From Oncomelania hupensis (taxonomy: Eukaryota; Mollusca; Gastropoda; Littorinimorpha; Pomatiopsidae), in NCBI GenBank assembly GCA_036898135.1, contig CM072519.1, forward strand, positions 68,569,340-68,633,339: a stretch of DNA of 64,000 bases, written 5' to 3'. Both the position numbers and the translations under genes were made by a program. The notes under the pieces were generated by a model that had not been told where the DNA came from, searched no databases, and saw only the letters and a list, made by a program, of their open reading frames with translations. Of this stretch, positions 34,283 to 45,724 are shown piece after piece. Position 1 is the stretch's first letter, and each line of letters opens with the position of its first letter.

Positions 34283-36293
34283 AGTGGCCGTGCCATGTTT
34301 CAATCATGATAAAGTGGCCATACCATGTTCTATCATGATAAAGCGGCCATACCATGTTTCAATCATGATAAAGTGCCCATACCATGTTCTATCATGATAA
34401 AGCGGCGATGCCATGTTTCAATCATGATAAAGTTGCCATACCATGTTCTATCATGATAAAGTGGCCATACCATGTTTCAATCATGATAAAGTGGCCATAC
34501 CATGTTTCAATCATGATAAAGTGGCCATACCATGTTTCAATCATGATAAAGTGGCCATACCATTTTTCTATCATGATAAAGTGGCCGTACCATGTTTTAA
34601 TCATGATAAAGTGGCCATACCATGTTTCAATCATGATAAAGTGGCCATACCATGTTTCAATCATGATAAAGTGGCCATACCATGTTCTATCATGATAAAG
34701 TGGCCATACCATGTTTCAATCATGGTAAAGTGGCCATACCATGTTTCAATCATGATAAAGTGGCCATACCATGTTCTATCATGATAAAGTGGCCATACCA
34801 TGTTTCAATCATGATAAAGTGGCCATACCATGTTTCAATCATGATAAAGTGGCCATACCATGTTCTATCATGATATAGTGACCATACCATGTTCTATCAT
34901 GATAAAGTGGCCATACCATGTTTCAATCATGATAAAGTGACCATACCATGTTTTAATCATGATAAAGTGGCCATACCATGTTCCATCATGATAAAGTGGC
35001 CATACCATGTTCTATCATGATAAAGTGGACATACCATGTTCTATCATGATAAAGTGGCCATTCCATGTTTCAATCATGATAAAGTGGCCATTCCATGTTT
35101 CAGTCATGATAAAGTGGCCATACCATGTTCTATCATGATAAAGTGGCCATACCATGTTCTATCATGATATAGTGACCATACCATGTTCTATCATGATAAA
35201 GTGGCCATTCCATGTTTCAGTCATGATAAAGTGGCCATACCATGTTCTATCATGATAAAGTGGCCATACCATGTTCTGTCATGATATAGTGACCATACCA
35301 TGTTTTAATCATGATAAAGTGGCCATACCATGTTCCATCATGATAAAGTGGCCATACCATGTTCTATCATGATAAAGTGGACATACCATGTTCTATCATG
35401 ATAAAGTGGCCATTCCATGTTTCAATCATGATAAAGTGGCCATTCCATGTTTCAGTCATGATAAAGTGGCCATACCATGTTCTATCATGATAAAGTGGCC
35501 ATTCCATGTTTCAGTCATGATAAAGTGGCCATACCATGTTCTATCATGATAAAGTGGCCATACCATGTTCTATCATGATATAGTGACCATACCATGTTCT
35601 ATCATGATAAAGTGGCCATACCATGTTCTATCATGATAAAGTGGCCATACCATGTTCTATCATGATATAGTGACCATACCATGTTCTATCATGATAAAGT
35701 GGCCATACCATGTTCTATCATGATATAGTGACCATACCATGTTCTATCATGATAAAGTGGCCATACCATGTTCTATCATGATAAAGTGGCCATTCCATGT
35801 TTCAATCATGATAAAATGGCCATACCATGTTCTATCATGATAAAGTGACCATACCATGTTCTATCATGATAAAATGGCCATACCATGTTCTATCATGATA
35901 AAGTGGACATACCATGTTTCAATCATGATAAAATGGCCATACCATGTTCTATCATGATAAAGTGGCCATACCATGTTTCAATCATGATAAAGTGGCCATA
36001 CCATGTTCTATCATGATAAAGTGACCATACCATGTTCTATCATGATAAAGTGGCCATACCATGTTCTATCATGATAATGTGGCCATACCATGTTCTATCA
36101 TGGTAAAGTGGCCATACCATGTTCTATCATGATAAAGTGACCATACCATGTTTCAATCATGATAATGTGGCCATACCATGTTCTATCATGATATAGTGAC
36201 CATACCATGTTCTATCATGATAAAGTGGTCATACCATATTCTATCATGGTAAAGTGGCCATACTATGTTCTATCATTATAAAGTATGGCATAC
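34283..36293. repeat. 29/30-bp minisatellite, ~2.0 kb
   Basis: Nearly 70 copies of two unit forms: 30 bp (ACCATGTTTCAATCATGATA plus AAGTGGCCAT) and 29 bp (ACCATGTTCTATCATGATA plus AAGTGGCCAT). The 30-bp form dominates the left end and the 29-bp form the middle and right. Each unit contains the palindrome ATCATGAT. Open frames on both strands are by-products. Confidence 0.97.
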
Positions 36294-36351
36294 AGGCACG
36301 CGCTGTCAATGACTACAACTAAGAGGAATTTAGGATAATGGCTAGTCTTGT

Positions 36352-36526
36352 AATGGCCTGTCGTAATTGGAATGTTCGTGAAGGTTCGAGGTTCTCAGAT
36401 CCCGAACCTAGGTTCCTGAACTTTTTCTTGTCCAAAAGGTCCAGCAACCTAGATTCGGGATCTGAGAATCTCGAAAAAAAAGATTGCTAACCTTCACGAA
36501 AATTCCAATTAAGACAAGCCATTCGA
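36352..36526. repeat. ~175-bp fold-back (hairpin) sequence
   Basis: The left arm (ATGGCCTGTCGTAATTGGAA, TGTTCGTGAAGGTT, GGTTCTCAGATCCCGAACCT) pairs with the right arm up to AAGACAAGCCATT. The loop is short (near CTTTTTCTTGTCCAAAAG). One arm has a small A-rich bulge. It is either a tiny fold-back transposable element or a source of hairpin RNA. Confidence 0.85.
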
Positions 36527-36886
36527 TAGACTTACAAATAATGAGATACGGTATAGATTTATAAAACTAAGACAGACACTCCTGAGTACTTAAACACATG
36601 ACATGGAATATTTCAAAGGCATATTAATAACTATATTTCAATACTGATAAAACATCGCAGGTACCAACATCCCGTTAATCGACTATGAGATGGATTTATA
36701 TGACAATTATACCTTCATTCATTGCGCTAAATAAGCTAGAACGCCTATCACGAAATGGAATCAAGAGTTCCTAAAATAGCGTGGTTGGAAAATCACTCCC
36801 TATTGAGAAGGGCTAGTAGGGTCTATAAATAGCAAGCGTTTTGCAGGAAACAGCATGTTTCGTGATCCTTACAGAAGCAGGACGTC

Positions 36887-37056
36887 ATGGCTGATCTCTG
36901 GTTCCATCTCACAATGGCGGGAGCAGCCTATCTTGCCTTTTGTCTTACGTCTTCGAATGCGTTACGTCAGCTGAGCTCGGTCACGCAGTGTCAGGCGAAC
37001 GGCCATTATGGCCAGCTGTCGTCACTGTGAGATGACTTCAGAGATCAGCCATTCCA
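36887..37056. repeat. fold-back with ~32-bp arms
   Basis: CATGGCTGATCTCTGGTTCC, ATCTCACAATG near 36887-36917 is repeated inverted as CACTGTGAGATGACTTCAGA, GATCAGCCATTCC near 37023-37055. The spacer is about 105 bp and contains the near-palindrome GGCCATTATGGCC. Confidence 0.75.
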
Positions 37057-37641
37057 TTCTACCGCTACAGGAATCACAGCACAGGTTGTTCCATGCAAAT
37101 GTAGCGCTTTTTACAAATGCCAGCAGCAACGTTCAATAAGGAGTTTACTTTTCAGCCATCTTGTATAGCCACTGTCTAAGTTGGATCGCTGCTCAACAAG
37201 CTGGTGCCACACAAAATCCAACTGAAGCCACCCCAGACGCCAAACCGCAGCTGCAACAATCAAGCGCACTGTTCCACGCCCCGGACAACTGAGCCGCCTA
37301 AATGTATGCGCGTGCACCTTTACATCAGCCCGTCACCTGTCCCATGTGACAGAAATGACCGGAGATTTTAATGTACCGCTTCGGCGACAAATGGATTTCA
37401 GAGGAGGGGAGTAGGGGTGGGGAGGTGAAATACCGTATAAGAGTAATTACAGAAAGTCGACTTCTGTCTGCGGTAACCGTGACGATGCGAATTGGGCAGA
37501 TCTTCCCAACACAGACCTACGTCGAACAGTCGCTTTAATAACCTCCTTAGCATTTCACTACTCTAAATAACAATGACTACGTATTTAATATACACGCACA
37601 TCTCCGGAGAAAGATTTATATCGATCAGTCTTTTTTTTTTT
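37057..37641. other. no gene seen
   Basis: Unassigned sequence. Confidence 0.35.
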
Positions 37642-37766
37642 GTGCCCGAAATAGGTGTATCGATGGATATTAATAGTTTTTGCCCGCAGCAATTCTAATA
37701 CCGAATATTAATAGTCTTTGTCCAAAATAGTTGTGATATTGAGTATTAATAGTTTGACCCGAAATA
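37642..37766. repeat. degenerate ~48-bp tandem repeat, ~3 copies
   Basis: ATATTAATAGTTTTTGCCCG, TATTAATAGTCTTTGTCC and TATTAATAGTTTGACCCG recur, each with a following AAATAG-like block. Confidence 0.6.
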
Positions 37767-37869
37767 GGATTTTAGCAGAATTTATACTGTCTCGTTACGT
37801 CAGCAGTGACTTTAGTAAGTAAACTAAGTCGTAGCTTTTTTTTAAACGGTGAAACTACTTGCTCAACAA

Positions 37870-38560
37870 TATTAATGATGATAACGATGACGACGACGAA
37901 GATAATGGTTGATGATGATGACGATGACGACTGCGATGCTAATGATTGATTGATGGTGGATGATGGTGACGGCGAATCTCTTTACTGATTGATTGGCTGA
38001 TGATGATAATGATGATTATTTGATTAATAATGATTATTAAAATGACGATGCTGAGGACGACGACACCGCTGATGACGACAACGTCCATGGTGATGATAAA
38101 GATGATGATTTTGATAATAAAACTTCTGCTGCAGCCGGTGATGAAGTCTCGTAGAGTGCTAAAATCCATTGTCAGCATGCTCAGTGGGCTTGCAGAGAAG
38201 GAGTATATGATGCTGATAGTAAAAGCCACAAATAAACTCCATGGTACACAAATAGTCTGTCAGTGTGATGCTCTGGCTTGTCCTTGCTTTTTGCTGTTGC
38301 TGCCGTTGTTGCTGGTTCTGCTGTTGTTTTTGTCGCTGATGATGCTGCCGTTGCTGCGGGACTGAATAGAAGCTAAACGCTTGTGTGATGCTTAGTCCTG
38401 TTTGTTGCTGCTGTCGTTTCTGTTGCTGCTGTTGTTGCTGTCGCTGAGAGTTGTAGGTGTCGCTGATGTTGTTGCTGCTGATGTTGTTGTTGCTGCTGCT
38501 GTCGCTGATAGTTGCTGCTGATGATGTTGTTGCTGTCGCTGATGTTGTGATTTTAAAAGC
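37870..38560. repeat. imperfect trinucleotide-rich region (GAT, GCT/GTT)
   Basis: GAT/GAC repeats to about 38120 and GTT/GCT/CTG repeats at 38285-38545, interspersed with non-repeat DNA. Poly-Gln-like and poly-Leu open frames across it are not called. Confidence 0.85.
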
Positions 38561-39231
38561 TAATCGGGTCCTCCTATTGTCCCCAGGAAACGCAGCTTGC
38601 AACCTTTCAAATAATCAGTTGACGAAGTGGTCGCGTCATTAGCGATGCTGATATTGTGACAACTGATCGACATTTTGTGTGGGAGCGTGCGTGCGTGCGT
38701 GTCTGACAGAAGGAGGTAGGCAGGGCAAGAGAGAGAGAGAGAGAGAGAGGAGGGAGGGAGGGAGGAGGTCAGACAGACAGAGAGAAATAGAGAGGGAAGT
38801 CGAAGTCGAAGTCGAAACCTTTAATAGGATAATAGCATTAGGTCCTTTGGACCTGTCTTACAGCTAGTCCTTAATAAACAATGCAAAACAAACAAAATAA
38901 TTACCATAAAATAATTTAAAACAAACATATTCCTTAACTACGGTAACAAATCATTAAGCAAATTAAATTAAATTAATTAATTAGGGAGAAAGAGGGAGGG
39001 GGGGGAGAGTTTTCAGACTTCAAAACTGTAATGGTTAACACCAGAGTGACCATTGCAAAATTAATAACGTGGCAAATAATTATGTAGTACACACAAATTA
39101 TAACCAATAGAAAACGGAAAATACAGTGCATCGAAACTGCATTACGAACGCGTTTGCTTGTTTTACATTAATAAACTTATCAACTTTAAATACTTTAATC
39201 ATATTTGCAATCTTAGCACAATGCGTTTGTT

Positions 39232-39232
<1 letters not shown>

Positions 39233-39299
<67 letters not shown>

Positions 39300-39380
39300 G
39301 GACAGACAGACAGACCAGTATATGATTTTATAAATTTGCATTTTCTCTGTGCTGGCTATAGATCTATTTTATTATTATTA

Positions 39381-39421
<41 letters not shown>
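39233..39421. repeat. (GA)n and (GT)n microsatellites
   Basis: A GA run at 39233-39293 and a GT run at 39384-39421. Confidence 0.96.
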
Positions 39422-39699
39422 ATTTGTGCGGGCGCGCGCGTTTGCATGAATGTGGACCACTGCATACTAATGGCCTTGTAAATGCACGCCTAGCTAGGCC
39501 TATTTTGAACAATATGTAAGCTTATGTGTCTGTAAATAGTTATTATTATTATTCTTATTACAGGTCTTTTTATATAGCGCTTACCTATTAATCTAGCTCT
39601 AAGCGCTTAACAATTTACTTTTAAAACCTTTAAAAAACTATAACTGCGACTAAAATCAATCAGATAATGACATAAAAAGTAAGTTAAGACACATATATA

Positions 39700-39900
39700 A
39701 TTAATTTGACTAACACAGTAGTACTCCACTGGCTCCCAATATCCTTCCGCATCAAGCACAAGACTGCCAACCTCTGCTTCAACTCGTTTACTGACCCCCA
39801 CTTCCCTGTCTATCTCTCTGAACTCTTGCTTCCATACACTCCCTCCAGACGTTTACGCTCCTTTTTCCAAACTATTTCAAGTCATTCGCTCCTCCTCCTC
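39700..39900 (+). pseudogene. LINE C-terminal fragment (delta-like)
   Basis: Encodes VLHWLPISFRIKHKTANLCF, NSFTDPHFPVYLSELL and YTPSRRLRSFFQTI, the region after the RT found in many CR1/L2-type LINEs. It is related to LINE delta at 45838-46914 but distinct. An inverted TATATAGCGC-type 3' end with ATT repeats at 39541-39640 may belong to a separate insertion. Confidence 0.78.
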
Positions 39901-40071
39901 TTCATCATAATCATCATCAGTAGTAGCAGCAACTACTTCTTTCTCAACGTCTTCTTTCTGGAGACGAAGTACACACAGTAATGTAAAGCAGCATCAAAGG
40001 TTGGTAAAGTTTGTCGTGATAAAAAGAACACCAAAGAAGAATGACACGTTTTAAAAAGTTTCTAATGTCAA

Positions 40072-40320
40072 ACATCGCTCAAAACAAACAGCGCTGAGAC
40101 AAACATTTCTGTACGTAATCTTCATCACTCAAAACAAACAGCGCTGAGACAAACATTTCTGTACGTAATCTTCATCACTCAAAACAAACAGCGCTGAGAC
40201 AAACATTTCTGTACGTAATCTTCATCACTCAAAACAAACAGCGCTGAGACAAACATTTCTGTACGTAATCTTCATCACTCAAAACAAACAGCGCTGAGAC
40301 AAACATGTCTGTACGTAATA
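40072..40320. repeat. 50-bp tandem repeat, 5 copies
   Basis: The unit CATCACTCAAAACAAACAGC, GCTGAGACAAACATTTCTGT, ACGTAATCTT is almost perfectly repeated. It resumes at 41094 after 775 bp of other DNA. Confidence 0.95.
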
Positions 40321-40389
40321 ATCATCGCTATTAGAAGACACAGTGCGTAAGGAAATGGAATTTTTTAAATGACAATGTGTTAAATGGAC

Positions 40390-40460
40390 CGCATACAATA
40401 CCATTTTTGTTGGGAGGGAAGAAACCGGAGTACCCGAAAAAACCCTCGGTGAACTGAATT
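40390..40460 (-). mobile_element. SINE-2 body fragment
   Basis: The minus strand reads CACCGAGGGTTTTTTCGGGT, ACTCCGGTTTCTTCCCTCC, matching the SINE-2 body at 27720-27765. An AAT run follows at 40472-40548. Confidence 0.75.
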
Positions 40461-40471
40461 CTATATTAATG

Positions 40472-40547
<76 letters not shown>

Positions 40548-40548
40548 G
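40472..40548. repeat. (AAT)n microsatellite
   Basis: About 75 bp of nearly pure AAT. Confidence 0.97.
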
Positions 40549-40656
40549 TAATGTGTCGATTGTGTACATTGAAGAGAATACGGAAATGCCTGTAATTAAA
40601 CGTGCAAACAGAATATCATCCTTTCAAATCTCTGTGACGGTATCAGATAACGGAAT

Positions 40657-41093
40657 CAGGAGGCACTGTGGTCTAATGGTAGTGCTTCGGCTTGCGGATC
40701 GGATGGTCCCGGGTTCGAGCCCTGGCCGGGCCATTGTGTTGTGTCCCTGGGAAAGACACTTTACTCCTGTTTTCCTACTCCTTCGGATGAGAGTATAAAC
40801 CGAGGTCTAGTCTGTGTTGCATACATTCCATCATAACGGACTTTAAAGATCCTGACGCTCATGTCCTAGACGGGTGAGTGCCGGTGACAAGAAAACACCC
40901 AGCATGCACCTAGGTCCTTCTCCCCCATCCCTGGCTGCCCAGGATTGTGCTCAGTTGTCCGGGCGTCAGACCATGCGCCCAAAGGCTGCAGGTGGGCCTC
41001 TCGGGCGGCTTGAGTTAGATCCTGTATCGGCCAGCGCCTTGAGCAGCTCTTGAGCTGGAAAAGCGCTATATAAGAACGATTAAATAAATAAAT
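40657..41093 (+). mobile_element. SINE-1, tRNA-derived, full length
   Basis: The tRNA-like head has an A box (TGTGGTCTAATGGTAGTGC) and B box (GGGTTCGAGCCC). The body contains CTACTCCTTCGGATGAGAG and CTAGACGGGTGAGTGCCGGT. The 3' end is CTGTATCGGCCAGCGCCTTG, GCAGCTCTTGAGCTGGAAAA, GCGCTATATAAGAA, with an AAAT tail. It sits inside the interruption of the 50-bp array. Confidence 0.92.
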
Positions 41094-41305
41094 AAATCAT
41101 CACTCAAAACAAACAGCGCTGAGACAAACATGTCTGTACGTAATCTTCATCACTCAAAACAAACAGCCCTAAGACAAACATGTCCGTACCTAATCTTCAT
41201 CATACAAAACAATCAACGCTGAGACAAACATGTTTGTACGTAATCTTCATCATACAAAACAATCAGCCCTGGGACAAACATGTCTGCACCTAATCTTCTT
41301 CTTCT
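41094..41305. repeat. 50-bp tandem repeat, resumed (about 4 degenerate copies)
   Basis: Same unit as 40072-40320, with more changes (CAGCCCTAAGAC, CATACAAAACAATC), so this end of the array is older or less homogenised. Confidence 0.9.
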
Positions 41306-41334
41306 TCTTAAAACAATGAACGCTGAAAAACTTC

Positions 41335-41467
41335 ATTACCATGAACACACATATAAACAGAGAGCGAGAGAGACAGAGAGAGAGGGAGAGAGAGAGAGGC
41401 GTTGAGAAAGAAAGGCAGAGAGATGGAGACAGAGAAAGAAAGAGACTCAGAGTGAGATGACAGATAA

Positions 41468-41509
<42 letters not shown>

Positions 41510-41550
41510 CTAGAGAGAGAGACAGAGAGAGAGGGAGAGAGAGAGAACAC
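41335..41550. repeat. GA-rich microsatellite region
   Basis: Imperfect GA repeats with GAAAGA and GACA variants. Confidence 0.94.
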
Positions 41551-41639
41551 AAGTGATAAAGGTGCCTGGCCTACAGAAAAAGGACTGAAGTGCATTGATA
41601 TCATCTTGGATTCAATCCTTATCAGATTGTTTTTTTTTA

Positions 41640-41930
41640 TTGATTGATTGTTGCTTTAGGTCCAGCGGACTCTTCCGAGCCAAATCAGGACCGGACAACC
41701 CCCGATCCGCATAAAAGATCTGCTGAAACAACCCTAGTGGGAAAATTGAGTGCCCTCCACCAGCCAGTCACTTTACAATAAAGACATCCCACGCAGGGGA
41801 CGGCTGAGGCTTTACCCCAACTACTCGAACCCCCGGTTACAAAAACAAAATAGAATACAAACATCATTATAAATTATCAACAAAACATATACATATAAAA
41901 TGCCTATATTGCTAAATAATAACATCATGC
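41640..41930 (-). mobile_element. ACCCC element, copy F (5'-truncated)
   Basis: On the minus strand this is the 3' ~290 bp of the element ending in CAAT repeats (plus-strand ATTG repeats at 41640-41651). It contains an intact 60-residue version of the second short ORF (41867 to 41685). A clear target duplication was not found. Confidence 0.88.
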
Positions 41931-42039
41931 TCTCCTCCGCGCAATGAGGGGACAAAAAAGAAGAACTTGCGTTGAGCAACACCGTAAGTCATAGGTTTAC
42001 GAAACACTACATACCTATTACGATTATTGCCTCGGGGGA

Positions 42040-42724
42040 TGGGGAAGGGAGGAGAGGCTGTAAACTTGCAAGAGGTTTAGACGGAACAATACTGGTTTAA
42101 TCACGTCAAGTCGAAAAAGCGCATTGCCAACTTCAGGGAGAGACAGCCTGGTGGTACATCGTGTCATCAGCGAAGAGGCGCGTCGTAGAAGACAGGTTTT
42201 CCGGAAGGTCGTTAATGTAGAGTACAAATATGCAAGACCCAAGTACAGAACCATGAGGGACTCCACAGGAATAAATCGGGATCTTGCTCCCTCAACCACA
42301 ACTGCCTGTTGACGGTTGCTCAGAAACCCTCTGATTCAGTCAATCACCTGACCCGTGATGCCGTAGCAGTGCAATTTGTGGATCAGCAGTTCGTGGTAGA
42401 CCTTGTCGAAGGCTTAAGAGGAGTCGATGACCAGGGCGTCGCTCTGTTTACCACGCTCAGGGTCATCTGTCAGCTCGTCAACAAGGCCTAGCAGCTGACT
42501 CTCAAACGATCGAAGCTTTCGGAAGCCTTGTTGTTCATGGCAGATGATGCTGTGATCCTCCGCGAAGGTCGTGACCGCACTTACGACGTGTTTAAGATGT
42601 TTGCATGGAATGCGTGTAAGGGAGATTGGTCGGTAGTTTTTTGGTCTGTAACGTTCGCCTTTCTTCTAGGCTGGCGTATCATTTGCGGATCGCCAATCTA
42701 TTGGAACTGTGCCAGTGTTGAGGG
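42040..42724 (-). pseudogene. LINE epsilon: decayed RT fragment
   Basis: The minus strand reads ERYRPKNYRPISLTRIPC, EQQGFRKLRSFESQLL, LVIDSS-stop-AFDKVYHELL (motif A) and HCYGITGQVID. After frame changes it continues VEGARSRFIP and a region corresponding to the catalytic box (TRLFADDTMYHQ). Stops and frameshifts are numerous. Confidence 0.82.
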
Positions 42725-43620
42725 ATCTTATCCTATCCTGTCCCGTAACTCGGAAGTCGTTGGGGCACCACAGATGATCGTACTCCATTTTTCTCTGTCT
42801 TCAGCAACCCTCATGGCTTCGCTCAGTGCCCATTTTGGAATGTTGTCCTCCCACCTCTTTTTCTGTCTCCCTCTTCTTCTGCCTCCTTGCACCGTGCCTT
42901 TGTAAGGCCTGATGCTCTGGTGACGTTGCTATACCATCGGAGTTTCCGTTTCTTCACCACTGTGAGCATGTCATCGTGTTGTCCAATGACTTTTGTGATG
43001 GTCTGTCTAGCTTCGTCGTTGATATACTGGGTATAGGAAATGCCCAGAAGTCTTCTGTAGAACCTCATCTCCATGCTTTGTATTCTTCGTTATAGATCTG
43101 CTGTGAGGGTCCATGTTTCACAAACGTATAGGAAATGGAGATGATAAGGGAGCGCAGCAGCTTTACCGTGGAATGTAGACTGATGGCCCTGTCTTTCCAA
43201 ATGGGTTTCAACCTTTTCAGGGCAGCAGTTTCTTGTGCGGTCCTGGAGAGGACTTCCTGTCGGGACCAATTGTCTGATACAATGGCTCCTAAATATTTAA
43301 AGCTATGCACCGTGTTGACAGATTGGCCTTGGATTTTATGTCCGTGTTGATGCCTTTGGTGTTGTTGGTCATCATTTTGGTCTTCTCTGCACTTATTTCC
43401 ATTTCAAAGCCTCTGTCTGTAGCAGATGTTCAAGTTCTTGTTCCTCTTGAAGGATGACCTATACAATACTGTGAGGCCAGGTGCAAGCTCGTCCGCAAGC
43501 TCATTCAGGATTCTGGCGCTGATGCAATCTGGACCTGTGGCTTTGCTGGGGTCGAGGATTTTTTATAAGTTTTCTGACGCCATCTTTTTGTATTTTGAAA
43601 GGAGCTGAGGGTGGGAGCAC
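42725..43620 (-). mobile_element. LINE gamma with internal deletion
   Basis: The minus strand first shows GVRKLIKNLDPSKATGPDCI, SARILNELADELAPGLT, the N-terminal RT block. It then jumps near 43425-43445 to HLLQTEA..EISAEKTKMMTNNT and VHSFKYLGAIVSDN, the post-catalytic region, so the catalytic palm is deleted. It continues to RRLLGISYTQYINDEARQ and KRKLRWYSNVTRASGL, then the untranslated end and a TATCC tail at 42725-42745. A related linker may extend to about 43850. Confidence 0.88.
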
Positions 43621-44099
43621 CGGGACCAAGGTACAAGGAACTCTTCGAGGGAGCAGCAATTTTTTGGGCTGAAGGCTGACTGAAACTGTCTTTTGAGTGT
43701 TTCCGCTCTGTGTTTGGCATTTGTAAGCAGCTTGCCTTCAACTTTCTGGGAGGGGGTGGGGTTGGGGAGAGGGAGGGAGGGAGGGGGGGACAAGGGCAGC
43801 TTCAGTCTCAATATCAACAAAACAAACACTGGAACTAATAGCACACAAACGAATTAGCCTTATTCCTATTTGCAACGTATTCACTGCGCAACAAGACTGA
43901 CTCACTGAGTTGAATAAACAACATAAGTCAGCGATCAGTCGTTTACCTCATACAACTGCGGGGTAGTATAGACTTGGCTACAGCCTATGACTTTACGAAC
44001 TATACTGCACAAGTGCGCGTATTGATGTTTGTAACTGCTGTTTGTTTGCTATGCCCTGGATTATACTGGAGTACTGGCCTACTTAAGTCTCTCTGTCTT

Positions 44100-44430
44100 T
44101 CCCTCTTCGTCCCACCACCCTCTCTCTCTGTATGTATCTTTCTCTCCCCCCTCTATGCTTGTGTGCTTGTTTGTTGCGTGCACGTCCCGCTGTCTCTGTC
44201 TGTCTCTTTCTCACTGAGTCTTTCTCGCTCTCTATTCTCCTGTCGCTGTCTCTCATTCCCTGTATGTGTGTTTGTGTGTGCGTGTGTTTGTTTGTTTGTG
44301 TGTGTGTATAGGGTTTCATGAAAGTCATAACAATGGCGTTTCTACACGCCTCTGTGTGTGTATGTGTGTGTGTATGTGTGTGTGTATGTGTGTGTGATGT
44401 GTTGTATGTGTGTGGGTGTGTCACTCTGTC
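44100..44430. repeat. CT-rich and GT-rich microsatellites
   Basis: CT-rich to about 44250, then GT repeats at 44260-44425. Confidence 0.92.
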
Positions 44431-44639
44431 TCTTGTCTTTTCAAGTCTACTTAGTTTCTGTGTTATTGTTTCCATTGTTTGGTCTTACTGTTATTGAGAC
44501 CTGTTCCTTGTATCTGAACTTGGCAATACGCTTATTGACTTGACGGGACTTGACTTCATTGAACCAGTACTGTTCCGCCTAAAACTCTTGCAAGTGGATC
44601 TTTTCTTTTCTCCCGAGACAATACTATTTATAGGTAGAG

Positions 44640-44970
44640 TAGTGTTTAATAAATTTTTCAAAAGAAATATATTTATAAGGCGCTCTTCCTATATTAAGGA
44701 ACAGTTCAAAGCGCACCCTCATGCATTCACACACTCGTTAAACATTAGTACAATACATTTTCCTGAATGGCTGGGAGCAGGCGAAATCAAACCGGACTGG
44801 GGGACGTACAGGCAGTAATAAACAAAGTGATTCCACACTTATGCACACACACACAGGAATACACATACACACATGCACACACACACCCACTCATGCACAC
44901 ACACAGGCATATACACACGCACACACACAGGCATACACACACAGGCATACACACACATGCACACGCACAC
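44640..44970. repeat. dispersed repeat, copy 2, and CA run
   Basis: 44640-44835 shares blocks with 27120-27330; CA repeats follow at 44840-44970. Confidence 0.65.
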
Positions 44971-45029
44971 ACAGAGTGTCACAATACAGTTTGTTTTATT
45001 CGGCTCGCACATTTAAAAAAGGTAAAAAG

Positions 45030-45325
45030 GTAAAGGTAGTCTCATAGCCGGTGGCCGTAGGGGGGCGTGATGTTGGAGATCACACTTATCTTGGGCCAGC
45101 GTAATGAGGGTGATGCCCATCTCTCTCCCTCGCTGCTTTACCTTCCCCACCCTTAAGAGAGTAGGTACTGAGTCAACTGGGGACGTTGTTATTTGTCGCT
45201 TCACGTTTTGCGGTCACCCATCGAAGTGCTAACCGCACTGGACGATGTATTAAAAAACTTGCAACATAGTAACGAGTGCTCCAACCACTGCGCTATCCGA
45301 CACCCCATCGCACATTTACAAAACA
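45030..45325 (-). mobile_element. SINE-like element with tRNA A box and 5S-like box
   Basis: The minus strand begins with a tRNA-like A region (GGATAGCGCAGTGGTTGGAG). About 60 bp on comes GTGCGGTTAGCACTTCGATG, GGTGACCGC, which resembles the 5S rRNA internal control region rather than a tRNA B box. A body and a CTTTACC-rich end follow. No second copy is visible here, so its element status is tentative. Confidence 0.45.
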
Positions 45326-45369
45326 CAATTACCACAACGACAAACACACTAGTACTTCGTTGCGTACGT

Positions 45370-45640
45370 GCATACTCATAAAACACACACACGAACACAC
45401 ACACGAACACACACAATACACACACACACATACACACACAAACACTCAGACAAGGCATGGATACAGACGAACACACTTACAAAACACAATTACTACCTAT
45501 CTGGTATCTCTGTACATCATCATTCACACAAACACACACACAGCACACACGCACACACACACACAATACACACAAACATACACACACCATACACACATAC
45601 ATACAAACAAACCAACACACAATCAAACAAGGAATGCATA
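45370..45640. repeat. CA-rich microsatellite region
   Basis: Imperfect CA repeats. The short block ACAAAACACAATTACTAC recurs at about 45480 and, as ACGAAACACAATTACTAC, at about 45656. Confidence 0.9.
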
Positions 45641-45724
45641 CAGTCGAACACCCTTACGAAACACAATTACTACGCGCCAATCTAATACTTCTGTACATCA
45701 TCATATACACAATTACCAGACTGA

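Noticed and set aside
34283..36293. CRISPR array (regular ~30-bp repeats)
   Set aside because: Units abut with no variable spacers, there are no cas genes, and the DNA is clearly animal. It is a minisatellite.
38159..38602. Gln-rich protein (possible transcription factor)
   Set aside because: Encoded by an imperfect triplet repeat with no flanking domain.
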